Assembly (NCBI RefSeq): GCF_012641275.1
Contig: NZ_JABAIA010000002.1
Coordinates: 1,736,001 to 1,800,000, forward strand
DNA from: Chitinophaga varians
GTDB lineage: Bacteria; Bacteroidota; Bacteroidia; Chitinophagales; Chitinophagaceae
DNA: 64,000 nucleotides
Direction of reading: 5' to 3'
In this document: piece after piece, positions 27,024-34,485 of the stretch
How the letters are laid out: the number at the start of each line of letters is the position of its first letter
How positions within the stretch are numbered: the first letter of the stretch is position 1
The notes under the pieces: generated by a model
Told to the model about the DNA's origin: nothing
Databases searched by the model: none
Seen by the model: the letters and a program-made list of their open reading frames with translations, nothing else
Program-made: the position numbers and the translations under genes

Positions 27024-28094
27024 ATGTTTACGATTGATGCACACCTCGACCTCAGTATGAACGCCCTGGAATGGAACAGGGACCTGCGGCAGCCGGTAAT
27101 GGCCATCCGCAGCCGGGAGGCAGGTCTACAGGATAAACCGGACAGGGCTAAAGGCGTAGTGGCTTTTCCCGAGCTTCGTAAAGGAAATATCGGTCTCGTA
27201 GTGGCCACGCAGATAGGACGTTATGTGGCGCCTGACAATCCTTTGCCGGGCTGGCATTCGCCTGAGCAGGCATGGGCACAGACACAGGGGCAGCTGGCAT
27301 GGTACAAGGCCATGGAAGATGCCGGTGAAATGGTAATGATCAAAGACCTGCCTGCATTGGAACAGCATATCGCCCTGTGGAACGATGGCACGCCCAATGA
27401 CAACAAACCCATTGGATATATCCTGAGCCTCGAAGGAGCCGATTCACTGGTAACGTTGGACCACCTGCACAGGGCTTATCAAAACGGCCTCCGTGCCGTA
27501 GGGCCCGCCCACTACGGACCCGGACGTTATGCCAACGGTACCGACGCTACCGGCCATCTGAATGAACAGGGACGCCAGCTGGTCCGGGAGATGGAAAAGC
27601 TGAACATGATACTCGACGCCACCCACCTGTGCGACGACGCTTTCTGGGATGCCATGGACATCTTCAACGGCGCGGTATGGGCCAGCCATAACAACTGCCG
27701 CGCACTGGTAGACCACAACCGCCAGTTCAGCGATGATATGATCAAAACACTGGTGCAGAAAGGCGCTGTCATAGGAGGCGCACTCGATGCCTGGATGATG
27801 GTACCGGGATGGGTACGGGCACAGTCTACCCCTGAAGGCATGCACTGCAATCTCGAAAAACTTATTGATCACATGGACCATATCTGCCAGATTGCCGGCA
27901 ACTCCCTGCATGTAGGTATCGGTACAGACCTGGACGGCGCTTTCGGAAAAGAGCAATGCCCTTATGATCTGGAAACGATCGCAGACCTGCAGAAGTTACC
28001 GGATATGTTGTCCGGAAGAGGCTATAAGGCCGCAGATATTGAAAACATCATGCACGGGAACTGGTTACGGTTCCTCCGTCATGCCTGGAAATAA
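27024..28094 (+). CDS. M19 membrane dipeptidase family protein
   Basis: A 356-residue metallo-dipeptidase of the renal dipeptidase family. The di-zinc His7-x-Asp9 (IDAHLDLS) sits at the N-terminus, the bridging Glu is in LSLEGAD (about residue 137), and the later His residues in DATHLCDD and ASHNNCR are present. There is no signal peptide, so it is cytoplasmic here. Bacterial M19 enzymes often cleave L-Ala-D-X or other dipeptides with a D residue at the C-terminus, and some act on N-acyl-D-amino acids. It is last in the SusC-GH20 operon and ends 23 bp before a strong terminator. Confidence 0.9.
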   Translation: MFTIDAHLDLSMNALEWNRDLRQPVMAIRSREAGLQDKPDRAKGVVAFPELRKGNIGLVVATQIGRYVAPDNPLPGWHSPEQAWAQTQGQLAWYKAMEDAGEMVMIKDLPALEQHIALWNDGTPNDNKPIGYILSLEGADSLVTLDHLHRAYQNGLRAVGPAHYGPGRYANGTDATGHLNEQGRQLVREMEKLNMILDATHLCDDAFWDAMDIFNGAVWASHNNCRALVDHNRQFSDDMIKTLVQKGAVIGGALDAWMMVPGWVRAQSTPEGMHCNLEKLIDHMDHICQIAGNSLHVGIGTDLDGAFGKEQCPYDLETIADLQKLPDMLSGRGYKAADIENIMHGNWLRFLRHAWK

Positions 28095-28117
28095 CGCACG
28101 CGGATTAAAAAAATTAC

Positions 28118-28149
28118 AAAAGCGCGAAGCCATACAGCTTCGCGCTTTT
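28118..28149. terminator. Bidirectional terminator
   Basis: A perfect 12-bp stem: AAAAGCGCGAAG (28118-28129) with CTTCGCGCTTTT (28138-28149), loop CCATACAG. The A and T tracts at both ends let it serve the plus-strand dipeptidase gene (stop 28094) and the convergent S9 peptidase gene (stop 28157). Confidence 0.85.
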
Positions 28150-28156
28150 GCGTTTA

Positions 28157-30793
28157 TTATTTTGTTAGCAGGCGAAGCGGGGCCTTCGTCCCCGTGAGTT
28201 TCAGAACGTTGGCCTGTTTGCTGGTCATCCATGCCGGAAGCGGAGCGCCCTTCAGGTAATAGCTGAAAAACTCCAGCATGCGTGTGTTATAATCCAGCGC
28301 AGGCTTGTCGAAGATACTATGGCCCTGTCCTTCATATTGCAGGAAATAAACCACCTTGCCCATGCGCCTCATACCGGTGAAAAACTCAATTCCCTGCCCT
28401 ACGGGCACATCACCATCGTCCATATTATGCATGAGTAGTAAAGGCGTTTGTATTTTATCGATGTTGAACACGGGAGAGTTCTCCAGGTACAGGTCCGGCC
28501 TGTCCCACAGTGAAGCGCCGATACGGTCGCGATATAACTCGTACTGGCCCTGTCTGGAATATCCGGAGCCGATGATAGAGCCGTATGCGCTGACGAAATT
28601 AGTAAAGCCGGCGGCTGAACAGGCGGCCGCGAAACGGCCGGTATGCGTGATGATGTAGTTGGTCTGGAAGCCGCCGAAGCTGTGCCCCTGAAGGCCCATC
28701 CTGCTGGAGTCCACATAGGGCAGCTGTACCAGCCTGTCAGCAGCGCCCATCACCGTATTCAGGGAACTGCGGCCCGGATACCCTATTTCAAAATGTACAT
28801 CGGGCGTAAAAACGAGGAAGCCGTTGCTGACGAAATAGGGAATGTTCATTGGCCCCATACTGGGTTCCGGCCGTATATAAAGGTGCAGGCACTCACTGAT
28901 CTTCTCATAATAGTAAAAGATAACAGGATATTTTTTTTGTGGGTCGAAGTTCTCCGGTTTATACAGGATGCCCTGTGCCGCTTTCCCGTCGCGGGTTTTA
29001 AAGTTTACCAGTTCGGTCGTCAGCCAGTTGACCTGCCGTTCAGGGTGAACGTCGCTGATCGCATCAAAATGAACAAAGTCTCTCGTAACATAAATATTGG
29101 GCGCGCTGGAGGCATCCATTTTCTGCACCAGGTATACGGCTGCATTTTTTGCTTTGACGGGGGCGGCGCGCATAAAATATTTGCTTTCTTCCGGGCCTGT
29201 GATCAAAGCCGGTTCCATGCTGAGTTTGCGAAGTTTTCCGTTGGTGATTTCATAGAAACCGTCTTCTTTGGTGGCGCGGTTGAAAGCGGTCAGTAAAATG
29301 GATTTGCCGGTATGTTCGTTAGCCGGAAAGGCAAAACGGAATACGATGTTATTAGTTTTTCCATAACCACCTGTTATGTTAACAGGTGCTGATTTGCCGG
29401 TGAGGTCAATCTGGTAAATATCATATTGGTCACACAGGTATAGTATTGTTTCGTCCTTATTGAAACCGCCAAGCGGGAGATTGAGATAAGGTGCAAAAGG
29501 GATGTCGTCATTATCGTAGGTGGTCCAGTTGGCGGATATGCCGGCGGTGATGTTCTTACGTTCGCTGGTGGCAATATTGTAGCTGAAATAGTTTTGCTGC
29601 TCAGCATCGAAATAGATGATCCACCTGCCTTGCGGCGAGAGGGTGTACGAAGCGCTGTTGCGGTCACCGGCGGTGGTGATCATTTTTCTGGAGCCATCGG
29701 TCAGGTTGACCAGCGTCCGGGACGACAAGGCTGCTTCATTCCAGTTCCATTCTCCTTTGTGGGCAAGTGTTTTATCGAGTAGCTGATAGTTGTTGTGTGG
29801 ATTGTAGGAGCCGGGATAATAGGCTGCCATGTAGAAGGTAGATTCGTCATTGTCCTGTGTCTGAAGGATGGTATTATTATGGAGATACCAAATTGCCTGG
29901 CAGCGGAGCGGTTCATTGTTGTCATGGAGCTTGGTGTCGAGGAAGGTGCGCAGGTGCAGTTTCGCAGGATTAGGCGTATCAGGCGCAGGTTTGGGGGCGG
30001 TCAGCGTACAGAAGATAAAAGAGCCGTCACTGCTAAACCTGTCGAAGTTGCTGAATGTCAGCCGGTCGTTGATCTGCATGCGCGGAGTGGCCATAATGGC
30101 TTTTCCTGTCTGATCGCGGTGGTAATACCAGCAGGAGGGCGCCTGTTCTTTGTTGACCGTCATAAAAACACACTGCGTTCCTTTTTCATCCGTGATAATG
30201 TTGACGGGTTCTTTTCCCGTATAAATTTCCCGGGTGTTATGATCGGAGAGGTCTACCGTCCGGATAGTATAGGTGTTGGTGTCTGCCTTACTTTTAAGAA
30301 AAAGGAGGTGTCCGTTGCCACTGGTAGCATAGTCTGTAACCTGATCGTAGTGGTAAGCCTTGCCGGATGTCAGGTTACGGACTTCGAGGTGGTTATCTGT
30401 TTTTTGAATGGCCAGCCATCCGGTGTCTGTTTGTTGAAACAGGGAGAATTTTTTTACCGATGCTATCTTTTCTTCTTTTGAAGTGCCCAATGTTACTAAC
30501 AGGAGGTGGTTGTCCGTCAGTTTTGTGACCGCCAGTTTGCTGTCGGCCGTAAAGGCAACAGGCTGAAATGCCAGCAGCTCTTTTTTCCAGGAATGATCGA
30601 TGGCCTGTATGACCTGTGTGGCTTGTCCGGGCGGTTGGTTGTAGATATAAAAAGACGCGTACCGTCCGTTGTCGCTGATTTTGGGATTGAGGGCCAGGTT
30701 CCAGGTGGTGAAGTCTGTGTCGTTGAGCGGGCGCTTTTGCGCGTGGGTACTGACGGAAAACAGGAGTACAAAGAAGGCAAGGTATCGTTTCAT
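28157..30793 (-). CDS. S9 family exported serine peptidase
   Basis: An 878-residue protein with a signal peptide (cleavage after THAQ, about residue 19). An N-terminal beta-propeller-like region (residues about 40-600) precedes an alpha/beta hydrolase domain with nucleophile Ser705 in LQGHSFGGF, Asp about 793 in HNMDDGDVP and His about 825 in EGQGHSIF. This is the prolyl oligopeptidase/dipeptidyl-peptidase layout, so it likely cuts short peptides in the periplasm. Convergent with the hexosaminidase locus. Whether it contributes to lanthipeptide leader trimming is not indicated. Confidence 0.92.
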   Translation of the reverse strand: MKRYLAFFVLLFSVSTHAQKRPLNDTDFTTWNLALNPKISDNGRYASFYIYNQPPGQATQVIQAIDHSWKKELLAFQPVAFTADSKLAVTKLTDNHLLLVTLGTSKEEKIASVKKFSLFQQTDTGWLAIQKTDNHLEVRNLTSGKAYHYDQVTDYATSGNGHLLFLKSKADTNTYTIRTVDLSDHNTREIYTGKEPVNIITDEKGTQCVFMTVNKEQAPSCWYYHRDQTGKAIMATPRMQINDRLTFSNFDRFSSDGSFIFCTLTAPKPAPDTPNPAKLHLRTFLDTKLHDNNEPLRCQAIWYLHNNTILQTQDNDESTFYMAAYYPGSYNPHNNYQLLDKTLAHKGEWNWNEAALSSRTLVNLTDGSRKMITTAGDRNSASYTLSPQGRWIIYFDAEQQNYFSYNIATSERKNITAGISANWTTYDNDDIPFAPYLNLPLGGFNKDETILYLCDQYDIYQIDLTGKSAPVNITGGYGKTNNIVFRFAFPANEHTGKSILLTAFNRATKEDGFYEITNGKLRKLSMEPALITGPEESKYFMRAAPVKAKNAAVYLVQKMDASSAPNIYVTRDFVHFDAISDVHPERQVNWLTTELVNFKTRDGKAAQGILYKPENFDPQKKYPVIFYYYEKISECLHLYIRPEPSMGPMNIPYFVSNGFLVFTPDVHFEIGYPGRSSLNTVMGAADRLVQLPYVDSSRMGLQGHSFGGFQTNYIITHTGRFAAACSAAGFTNFVSAYGSIIGSGYSRQGQYELYRDRIGASLWDRPDLYLENSPVFNIDKIQTPLLLMHNMDDGDVPVGQGIEFFTGMRRMGKVVYFLQYEGQGHSIFDKPALDYNTRMLEFFSYYLKGAPLPAWMTSKQANVLKLTGTKAPLRLLTK

Positions 30794-31036
30794 GGGTTGG
30801 AACAGGTTTGAGGGAAAAGCTGTTACAATGATAGGTATTTCGTTATCATCTTATTTTATAAACTGGCAACCGAAACCGCTGAAACCATGAAGGGTTACAA
30901 GGAAATTATCCGGGCGGAAAAGAGGGGCATCAGGGGGTGGCTGGTTGTCATGATAACTATATGGTAGGGGAGAAGGTGCGTCCGGAAGCAGGTTGATCAG
31001 TTCCATCCTCTCAAATCCAAAGAATCCGGGTTAAAA

Positions 31037-31066
31037 TTTGTTTTTCTTGATAAATTATTTATCTTC
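31037..31066 (+). promoter_or_regulatory. Candidate promoter of lanthipeptide cluster
   Basis: TTTG (31037-31040), 19 nt, then TATCTTC (31060-31066) resembles the Bacteroidota promoter (TTTG, about 19 nt, TAnnTTTG). The distance to the first precursor ATG is about 170 nt, implying a long 5' leader. Confidence 0.35.
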
Positions 31067-31175
31067 AAAAGGTCAAAATCTCAAAATAGCCGCTTTCCGA
31101 TATGTCTATGTTCAACTTATATAAATCAGGATCTGAATCTGCCAATTCCCATCACCCTTAAGTCTATACGCTGAA

Positions 31176-31224
31176 AATCCGCCCCATGGCGTTACTGCTT
31201 GGTTAAAGACAGGGGAGGGCCTTA
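31176..31224 (+). promoter_or_regulatory. Repeated leader hairpin, copy 1
   Basis: CCGCCCC (31179-31185) can pair with GGGGAGG (31212-31218) with one mismatch. The same two sequence blocks (ATCCGCCCCATGG and AGACAGGGGAGGGC) recur before the eighth precursor, with a shorter spacer between them. Located 16 nt before the first precursor ATG. Confidence 0.45.
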
Positions 31225-31239
31225 TGAAATTAATCAGAT

Positions 31240-31419
31240 ATGAAAAAGAAAACAATTGACCTGGCGAAAAAACTGACCCTCGCCAAAGCAACGGTAGCCT
31301 CCCTGACGGTAAAACAGCAGGTAGGATTAAAAGGTGGCCGTCTTTCCACCAATTGCGACACCTATGATCCGCAATGGACCTGCGAGTCCCATCCTCGTCC
31401 AACGAATGTTTGCATGTAG
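31240..31419 (+). CDS. Class I lanthipeptide precursor A1
   Basis: A 59-residue precursor. The leader (MKKKTIDLAKKLTLAK...) ends in LKGG at residues 30-33. The core is 26 residues with Cys39, Cys48 and Cys58 and six Ser/Thr available for dehydration. The core lacks the Cys-Cys pair of A3-A7, so its rings would differ. It is the first gene after the cluster promoter. The leader matches the Bacteroidota class I lanthipeptide type (Lys-rich start, KKLxLxK block, hydrophobic-Gly-Gly end). Confidence 0.85.
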   Translation: MKKKTIDLAKKLTLAKATVASLTVKQQVGLKGGRLSTNCDTYDPQWTCESHPRPTNVCM

Positions 31420-31479
31420 TGATGGCTGTTAACCCGGCATCAACGATGGTAAACCCGATTTAACCCGTAAAACCCTGTT

Positions 31480-31677
31480 ATGAGAAAAAGAAAAATTGCC
31501 CTCGGCAAGAAATTGTCCCTGAACAAAGCTGCCATTTCCACGCTGACCGTACAACAGCAGGCTGTTGTAGGTGGCGGGCCTTTTACTGTGATGCCCCGCT
31601 GCATCGAGACAGTAGTCCAAACCTGTATCACGTATATGCCTGGGCAGGACCAATGCTACATCTGCCCTGAAGCTTAA
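31480..31677 (+). CDS. Class I lanthipeptide precursor A2
   Basis: A 65-residue precursor beginning MRKRKIALGKKLSLNK. The leader ends in VVGGG (residues 29-33), so cleavage could follow the second or third Gly. The core of 32-33 residues has four Cys (41, 49, 59, 62) and a Thr at core position 3 or 4. Its Cys spacing (single Cys where A3-A7 have Cys-Cys) makes it a separate core type. It lies 60 bp after A1. Confidence 0.85.
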   Translation: MRKRKIALGKKLSLNKAAISTLTVQQQAVVGGGPFTVMPRCIETVVQTCITYMPGQDQCYICPEA

Positions 31678-31692
31678 TTTTTAACCCGGAAA

Positions 31693-31714
31693 ATACCCCT
31701 CCACAGAGGGGTAT
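31693..31714 (+). promoter_or_regulatory. Hairpin between A2 and A3
   Basis: Nine-bp perfect stem, 31693-31701 with 31706-31714, loop CACA. No T run follows, so it is more likely an mRNA processing or stability element than a terminator. Confidence 0.45.
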
Positions 31715-31738
31715 GACCTCCCTCAAATCAAACTGCAT

Positions 31739-31903
31739 ATGAAAAAGAAAAAAGTCACACTCAGTAAAAAACTGCAACTAAAAAAAGATTCAGTAGTAGA
31801 ACTTACCGTAACCCAACAAGCAGGCGTAGCTGGCGGAGCGCCGTTGACCCGGACCACCCGTTGTTGCCAGGCCACCACTGTTTCTTTCTGCGAGCTTTGC
31901 TGA
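31739..31903 (+). CDS. Class I lanthipeptide precursor A3
   Basis: A 54-residue precursor. The leader of 33 residues ends in VAGG. The 21-residue core is APLTRTTRCC plus an 11-residue tail ending FCELC: Thr4, Thr7, Cys9-Cys10, Cys18 and Cys21. Six of its residues are Ser/Thr, and it ends in Cys, allowing a C-terminal ring. It is the shortest core of the set. The Thr4/(Ser/Thr)7/Cys9-Cys10/Cys18 positions match A5, A6 and A7. Confidence 0.88.
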   Translation: MKKKKVTLSKKLQLKKDSVVELTVTQQAGVAGGAPLTRTTRCCQATTVSFCELC

Positions 31904-31949
31904 TTTCTGCTGTTTTCTGATACGGTAACCAAAATTCAATATCCGTTGT

Positions 31950-32126
31950 ATGAAAAAGAAAAAAGCTGATCTCCGTAAAAAACTTTCGCTGAATAAAGCG
32001 GTAGTGGGGGCGTTGGCCGCGCCGCAGACAGCACTGTCACAGGTGTATTCCTGTGTTACCTGCTGGACCGTCTGCTGCCTCACAGAGCCCGAAACATACT
32101 GCGTTGGCGAATGCAGAGTACCCTGA
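31950..32126 (+). CDS. Lanthipeptide precursor A4 lacking Gly-Gly site
   Basis: A 58-residue product with the normal leader start (MKKKKADLRKKLSLNKAVV) but a divergent second half (ALAAPQTALSQVY). Residues 31-33, where the others have Ala/Val-Gly-Gly, read Gln-Val-Tyr. The C-terminal part is still core-like: six Cys, with Cys42-Cys43, Cys51 and Cys55 at exactly the spacing of A5-A7. It may be a decaying paralogue, or a peptide processed by another protease. The frame is intact, with no stops. Confidence 0.7.
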   Translation: MKKKKADLRKKLSLNKAVVGALAAPQTALSQVYSCVTCWTVCCLTEPETYCVGECRVP

Positions 32127-32155
32127 TTTTTTAACCCTCCTGTAATCTTGATCTT

Positions 32156-32356
32156 ATGAAAAAGAAAACACTGACGCTCAGCAAAAAGCTGTCACTGAAA
32201 AAAGAAGCGGTTGCATCGTTAAACCCGCAACAGCAAGCCAAAATCGCCGGTGGTATGCCCAGAACGATGTTCAGCGTTTGCTGTGTGGACACCAATGAGG
32301 CTACTTGTCCTGATGACTGCGTAGTATACACCACCCGTGGGTGCGGACGCGCTTGA
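32156..32356 (+). CDS. Class I lanthipeptide precursor A5
   Basis: A 66-residue precursor. Leader MKKKTLTLSKKLSLKKEAVA... ends in KIAGG (residue 33). The 33-residue core begins MPRTMFSVCC and continues TCPDDC, with a further Cys near the C-terminus (five Cys: core 9, 10, 18, 22, 30). Thr4 and Ser7 precede the Cys pair as in A3, A6 and A7. The extra C-terminal Cys and two Thr before it allow an additional ring. Confidence 0.9.
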   Translation: MKKKTLTLSKKLSLKKEAVASLNPQQQAKIAGGMPRTMFSVCCVDTNEATCPDDCVVYTTRGCGRA

Positions 32357-32395
32357 TTTTTTATTTGAAATCCTTATCAATAAACTATCACAATT

Positions 32396-32584
32396 ATGAA
32401 AAAGAAACTGGCACTCAGTAAAAAGCTGTCACTGAAAAAAGACGCCGTTGCAACCTTGAATGTGCAACAGCAAACCAAAATCGCCGGTGGTGTTCCATTG
32501 ACCTGGTGGAGCGCCTGCTGTGAAAACACCCGTGAGGTAACCTGTCCTGAAGGCTGCGTCCGGACTTCTCAACCAACTGCATAA
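32396..32584 (+). CDS. Class I lanthipeptide precursor A6
   Basis: A 62-residue precursor. Leader (32 residues) ends in KIAGG. The 30-residue core starts VPLTWWSACC and continues TCPEGCVRTS. Four Cys at core 9, 10, 18, 22. It is very close to A7 (TWWSACC and TCPxGCVRT shared), so the two are recent duplicates. The tail after Cys22 retains unpaired Ser/Thr that could be dehydrated only. Confidence 0.9.
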   Translation: MKKKLALSKKLSLKKDAVATLNVQQQTKIAGGVPLTWWSACCENTREVTCPEGCVRTSQPTA

Positions 32585-32663
32585 ATTTTCCCAAAACCCG
32601 GACATACTATCGGCCGTAACCGCGGACGGCTAAGACCTGTGTCCACCTAAAACCCACACGATC

Positions 32664-32846
32664 ATGAAAAAGAAAACACTTCGACTGAGCAAAAAACTGC
32701 TCCTCAAAAAAGACACCGTTGTAACACTGAACCAACAAGAACAGGCAAAACTCGCTGGTGGAGCCCCCATCACCTGGTGGAGCGCATGTTGCGTGGAAAC
32801 TGATGAAGTGACCTGCCCTGCCGGTTGTGTAAGAACAACCAGATAA
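32664..32846 (+). CDS. Class I lanthipeptide precursor A7
   Basis: A 60-residue precursor. Leader ends in KLAGG (residue 33). The 27-residue core starts APITWWSACC and continues TCPAGCVRTT. Cys at core 9, 10, 18, 22 as in A6. It lies 79 bp after A6; a weak hairpin (GCCGT/ACGGC) occurs in that gap. Confidence 0.9.
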   Translation: MKKKTLRLSKKLLLKKDTVVTLNQQEQAKLAGGAPITWWSACCVETDEVTCPAGCVRTTR

Positions 32847-32861
32847 TCTCCTCACAGCCGA

Positions 32862-32897
32862 ACATCCGCCCCATGGCTACAGACAGGGGAGGGCTTA
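32862..32897 (+). promoter_or_regulatory. Repeated leader hairpin, copy 2
   Basis: The blocks ATCCGCCCCATGG (32864-32876) and AGACAGGGGAGGGC (32881-32894) repeat those before A1. They can form a 7-bp stem with one mismatch and a loop of about 13 nt. Located 18 nt before the A8 start. Confidence 0.45.
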
Positions 32898-32914
32898 TTT
32901 TTCTGTTCACCCAT

Positions 32915-33115
32915 ATGAAAAAGAAAAAAATCGATCTCAGCAGAAAACTGCTACTGAACAAAGAAACTGTCGCATCATTGAACGAATCCCAGCAGCAGCA
33001 TCTGGTGGGAGGCGCCGTTACGCGCGATATCGTTTGCACTGAAGATACACGTGCTATCTCCAGTTGCAGAGCTACGCGTCCGTCGCCTAACTCACCCTGC
33101 TGCCAGATACCCTGA
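32915..33115 (+). CDS. Class I lanthipeptide precursor A8
   Basis: A 66-residue precursor. I chose the ATG at 32915 because it gives the MKKKKIDLSRKLLLNK leader; the frame is open upstream but not precursor-like. The leader ends in LVGG (residue 33). The 33-residue core (Cys41, Cys51, Cys62, Cys63) places its Cys-Cys pair near the C-terminus, unlike A3-A7. It is Arg- and Pro-rich late in the core. Its stop codon lies in the loop of a hairpin. Confidence 0.85.
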   Translation: MKKKKIDLSRKLLLNKETVASLNESQQQHLVGGAVTRDIVCTEDTRAISSCRATRPSPNSPCCQIP

Positions 33116-33220
33116 TGGTAAAAGGGTATCGGTCACCGGATGACCAGGGAGAAACTCCTGCATGAGCACACCCCCTGTCTCCGTTCTTTTCCCAACAGGG
33201 AAAGCCCGTCTTTCCCTGTT
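33106..33220 (+). promoter_or_regulatory. Three hairpins between precursors and LanC
   Basis: Stem 1: GATACCC (33106-33112) with GGGTATC (33124-33130), with the A8 stop codon in its loop. Stem 2: GGTCA (33131-33135) with TGACC (33141-33145). Stem 3: a perfect 11-bp arm pair 33194-33204 with 33210-33220, loop CCCGT. Stem 3 has no T run. This looks like a partial terminator or a stabiliser of the precursor mRNA, which would lower enzyme expression relative to precursors. Confidence 0.55.
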
Positions 33221-33246
33221 GTACACCATTAAATCTATGCTGCCAA

Positions 33247-34452
33247 ATGAATAATACCGCCACTCAGTTAAGATACATCTATCATGACCTCATTCCCATG
33301 TTACGGGAACGTAAATACGGAGCCGACTATAACACCAGCCTGTTCAAAGGACCCTGGGGCGCCCTGTTGTTCATGTTTTATTACGAGCAGTATGCCGACG
33401 ACCAGGCGGACAACGCCACCGCACTGCTGGAGGAAATATATGCTGAATACGCACCGGAAAAAGGAGACAATTACTCCTTCTGCAACGGCCATACCGGCCC
33501 TTTCTGGCTGCTGGAACACCTTACCCGCCACGAATTCCTGGACCTCGATATCAATGAACTGGCCTCCGATTTCGTGACAGCCACTATCCTGCAAAGTAAA
33601 TTCCACCTCGAACACCAAAACTATGACTTTCTACATGGCAGCTCCGGTATGTGCAACTTCCTCATCAGGTTCGCCGGCCGCCCCGATGTGGCCGAACACC
33701 TCGAATATTTTGTACAAACCCTCTGGAACAACAGCGTCATGACCGACAAAGGCCGCAGCCTGCCTTTCTTCTATACGCACGATAAACCCGAAGGCATCTT
33801 CTGTAACTCCTTCAGCCTCGCCCACGGCTCCTGCTCCCTGCTGATTATTGTAGCAAAAATATACGAGGCCGGTATCGCACAGGAACTGTGCCACCGCCTT
33901 ATCTCAGAAAGTATTCCGTTTATCATGGAACATAAAAATACTTTTACCGATGACTCCCTTCATGCCCTGTACCCGGCCATCCTGGATGGCAAGTCAACCC
34001 AAAGCCGCCTATCCTGGTGCTACGGCGATCTGAACGTGGCCATGATGCTGTGGTATTGTGGTAAACTGTTCAACGAGCAACTGTGGAAAGAGGAAGCACT
34101 GCATATCATGCGTTACAATATGCGCCGCGATACCGACGAAGCCGCCGGTATCATGGACAACTGCCTGTGCCACGGCTCCGGCGGTATCGCCGCTTTCTAC
34201 CGCAGATTCTGGTTTGAAACACAGGACGAAGCCTTCCTGCAATGTGCCAATCACTGGCAGGAGAAAGCGGTCGAAAAAATCACTTTCCCGGAAGACCATA
34301 GTAAACACGGGATTAAAATGTGGCTGGGAAAAGACAAACAGTGGGAATACGTATGGGACCTGCTGGACGGCAGCAGCGGCGTAGGACTGTCTATGCTGTC
34401 ACAGCTGCACTCACAGCCGCTGCCATGGGACGAGTGTTTTCTGCTCTCCTGA
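33247..34452 (+). CDS. lanC: Lanthionine cyclase LanC
   Basis: A 401-residue LanC-like cyclase with the alpha-toroid. The zinc ligands are visible: Cys258 in SWCYGDLN, Cys308-His309 in NCLCHGSGG. His193 in SLAHGSCS corresponds to the catalytic His of NisC. It joins Cys thiols to dehydro-Ala/Thr to form lanthionine rings in the cytoplasm, probably with the membrane-associated LanB/LanT. It is the first enzyme gene after the precursors and lies 33 bp before lanB. Confidence 0.93.
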   Translation: MNNTATQLRYIYHDLIPMLRERKYGADYNTSLFKGPWGALLFMFYYEQYADDQADNATALLEEIYAEYAPEKGDNYSFCNGHTGPFWLLEHLTRHEFLDLDINELASDFVTATILQSKFHLEHQNYDFLHGSSGMCNFLIRFAGRPDVAEHLEYFVQTLWNNSVMTDKGRSLPFFYTHDKPEGIFCNSFSLAHGSCSLLIIVAKIYEAGIAQELCHRLISESIPFIMEHKNTFTDDSLHALYPAILDGKSTQSRLSWCYGDLNVAMMLWYCGKLFNEQLWKEEALHIMRYNMRRDTDEAAGIMDNCLCHGSGGIAAFYRRFWFETQDEAFLQCANHWQEKAVEKITFPEDHSKHGIKMWLGKDKQWEYVWDLLDGSSGVGLSMLSQLHSQPLPWDECFLLS

Positions 34453-34485
34453 AAATTATTGTAAACATCTGCAAAAGGAACGACT

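Larger units (their letters stand above)
30794..31239. other. Intergenic region before lanthipeptide cluster
   Basis: This 446-bp region between the divergently placed S9 gene start and the first precursor holds no convincing gene. It carries a candidate promoter for the cluster (31037-31066), a long A/T-rich leader and, just before the first precursor, one copy of a repeated hairpin element (31176-31224). Confidence 0.6.

Noticed and set aside
28157..30793. S9 peptidase as the lanthipeptide leader protease
   Set aside because: It is on the opposite strand beyond a large gap, and the C39 domain of the exporter already explains Gly-Gly cleavage; there is no evidence for a role.
31240..33115. 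Regular spacing of similar short units suggesting a CRISPR or tandem repeat
   Set aside because: The repeated part is the coding sequence for similar leader peptides (200-300 bp apart, imperfect), not short identical repeats with spacers.
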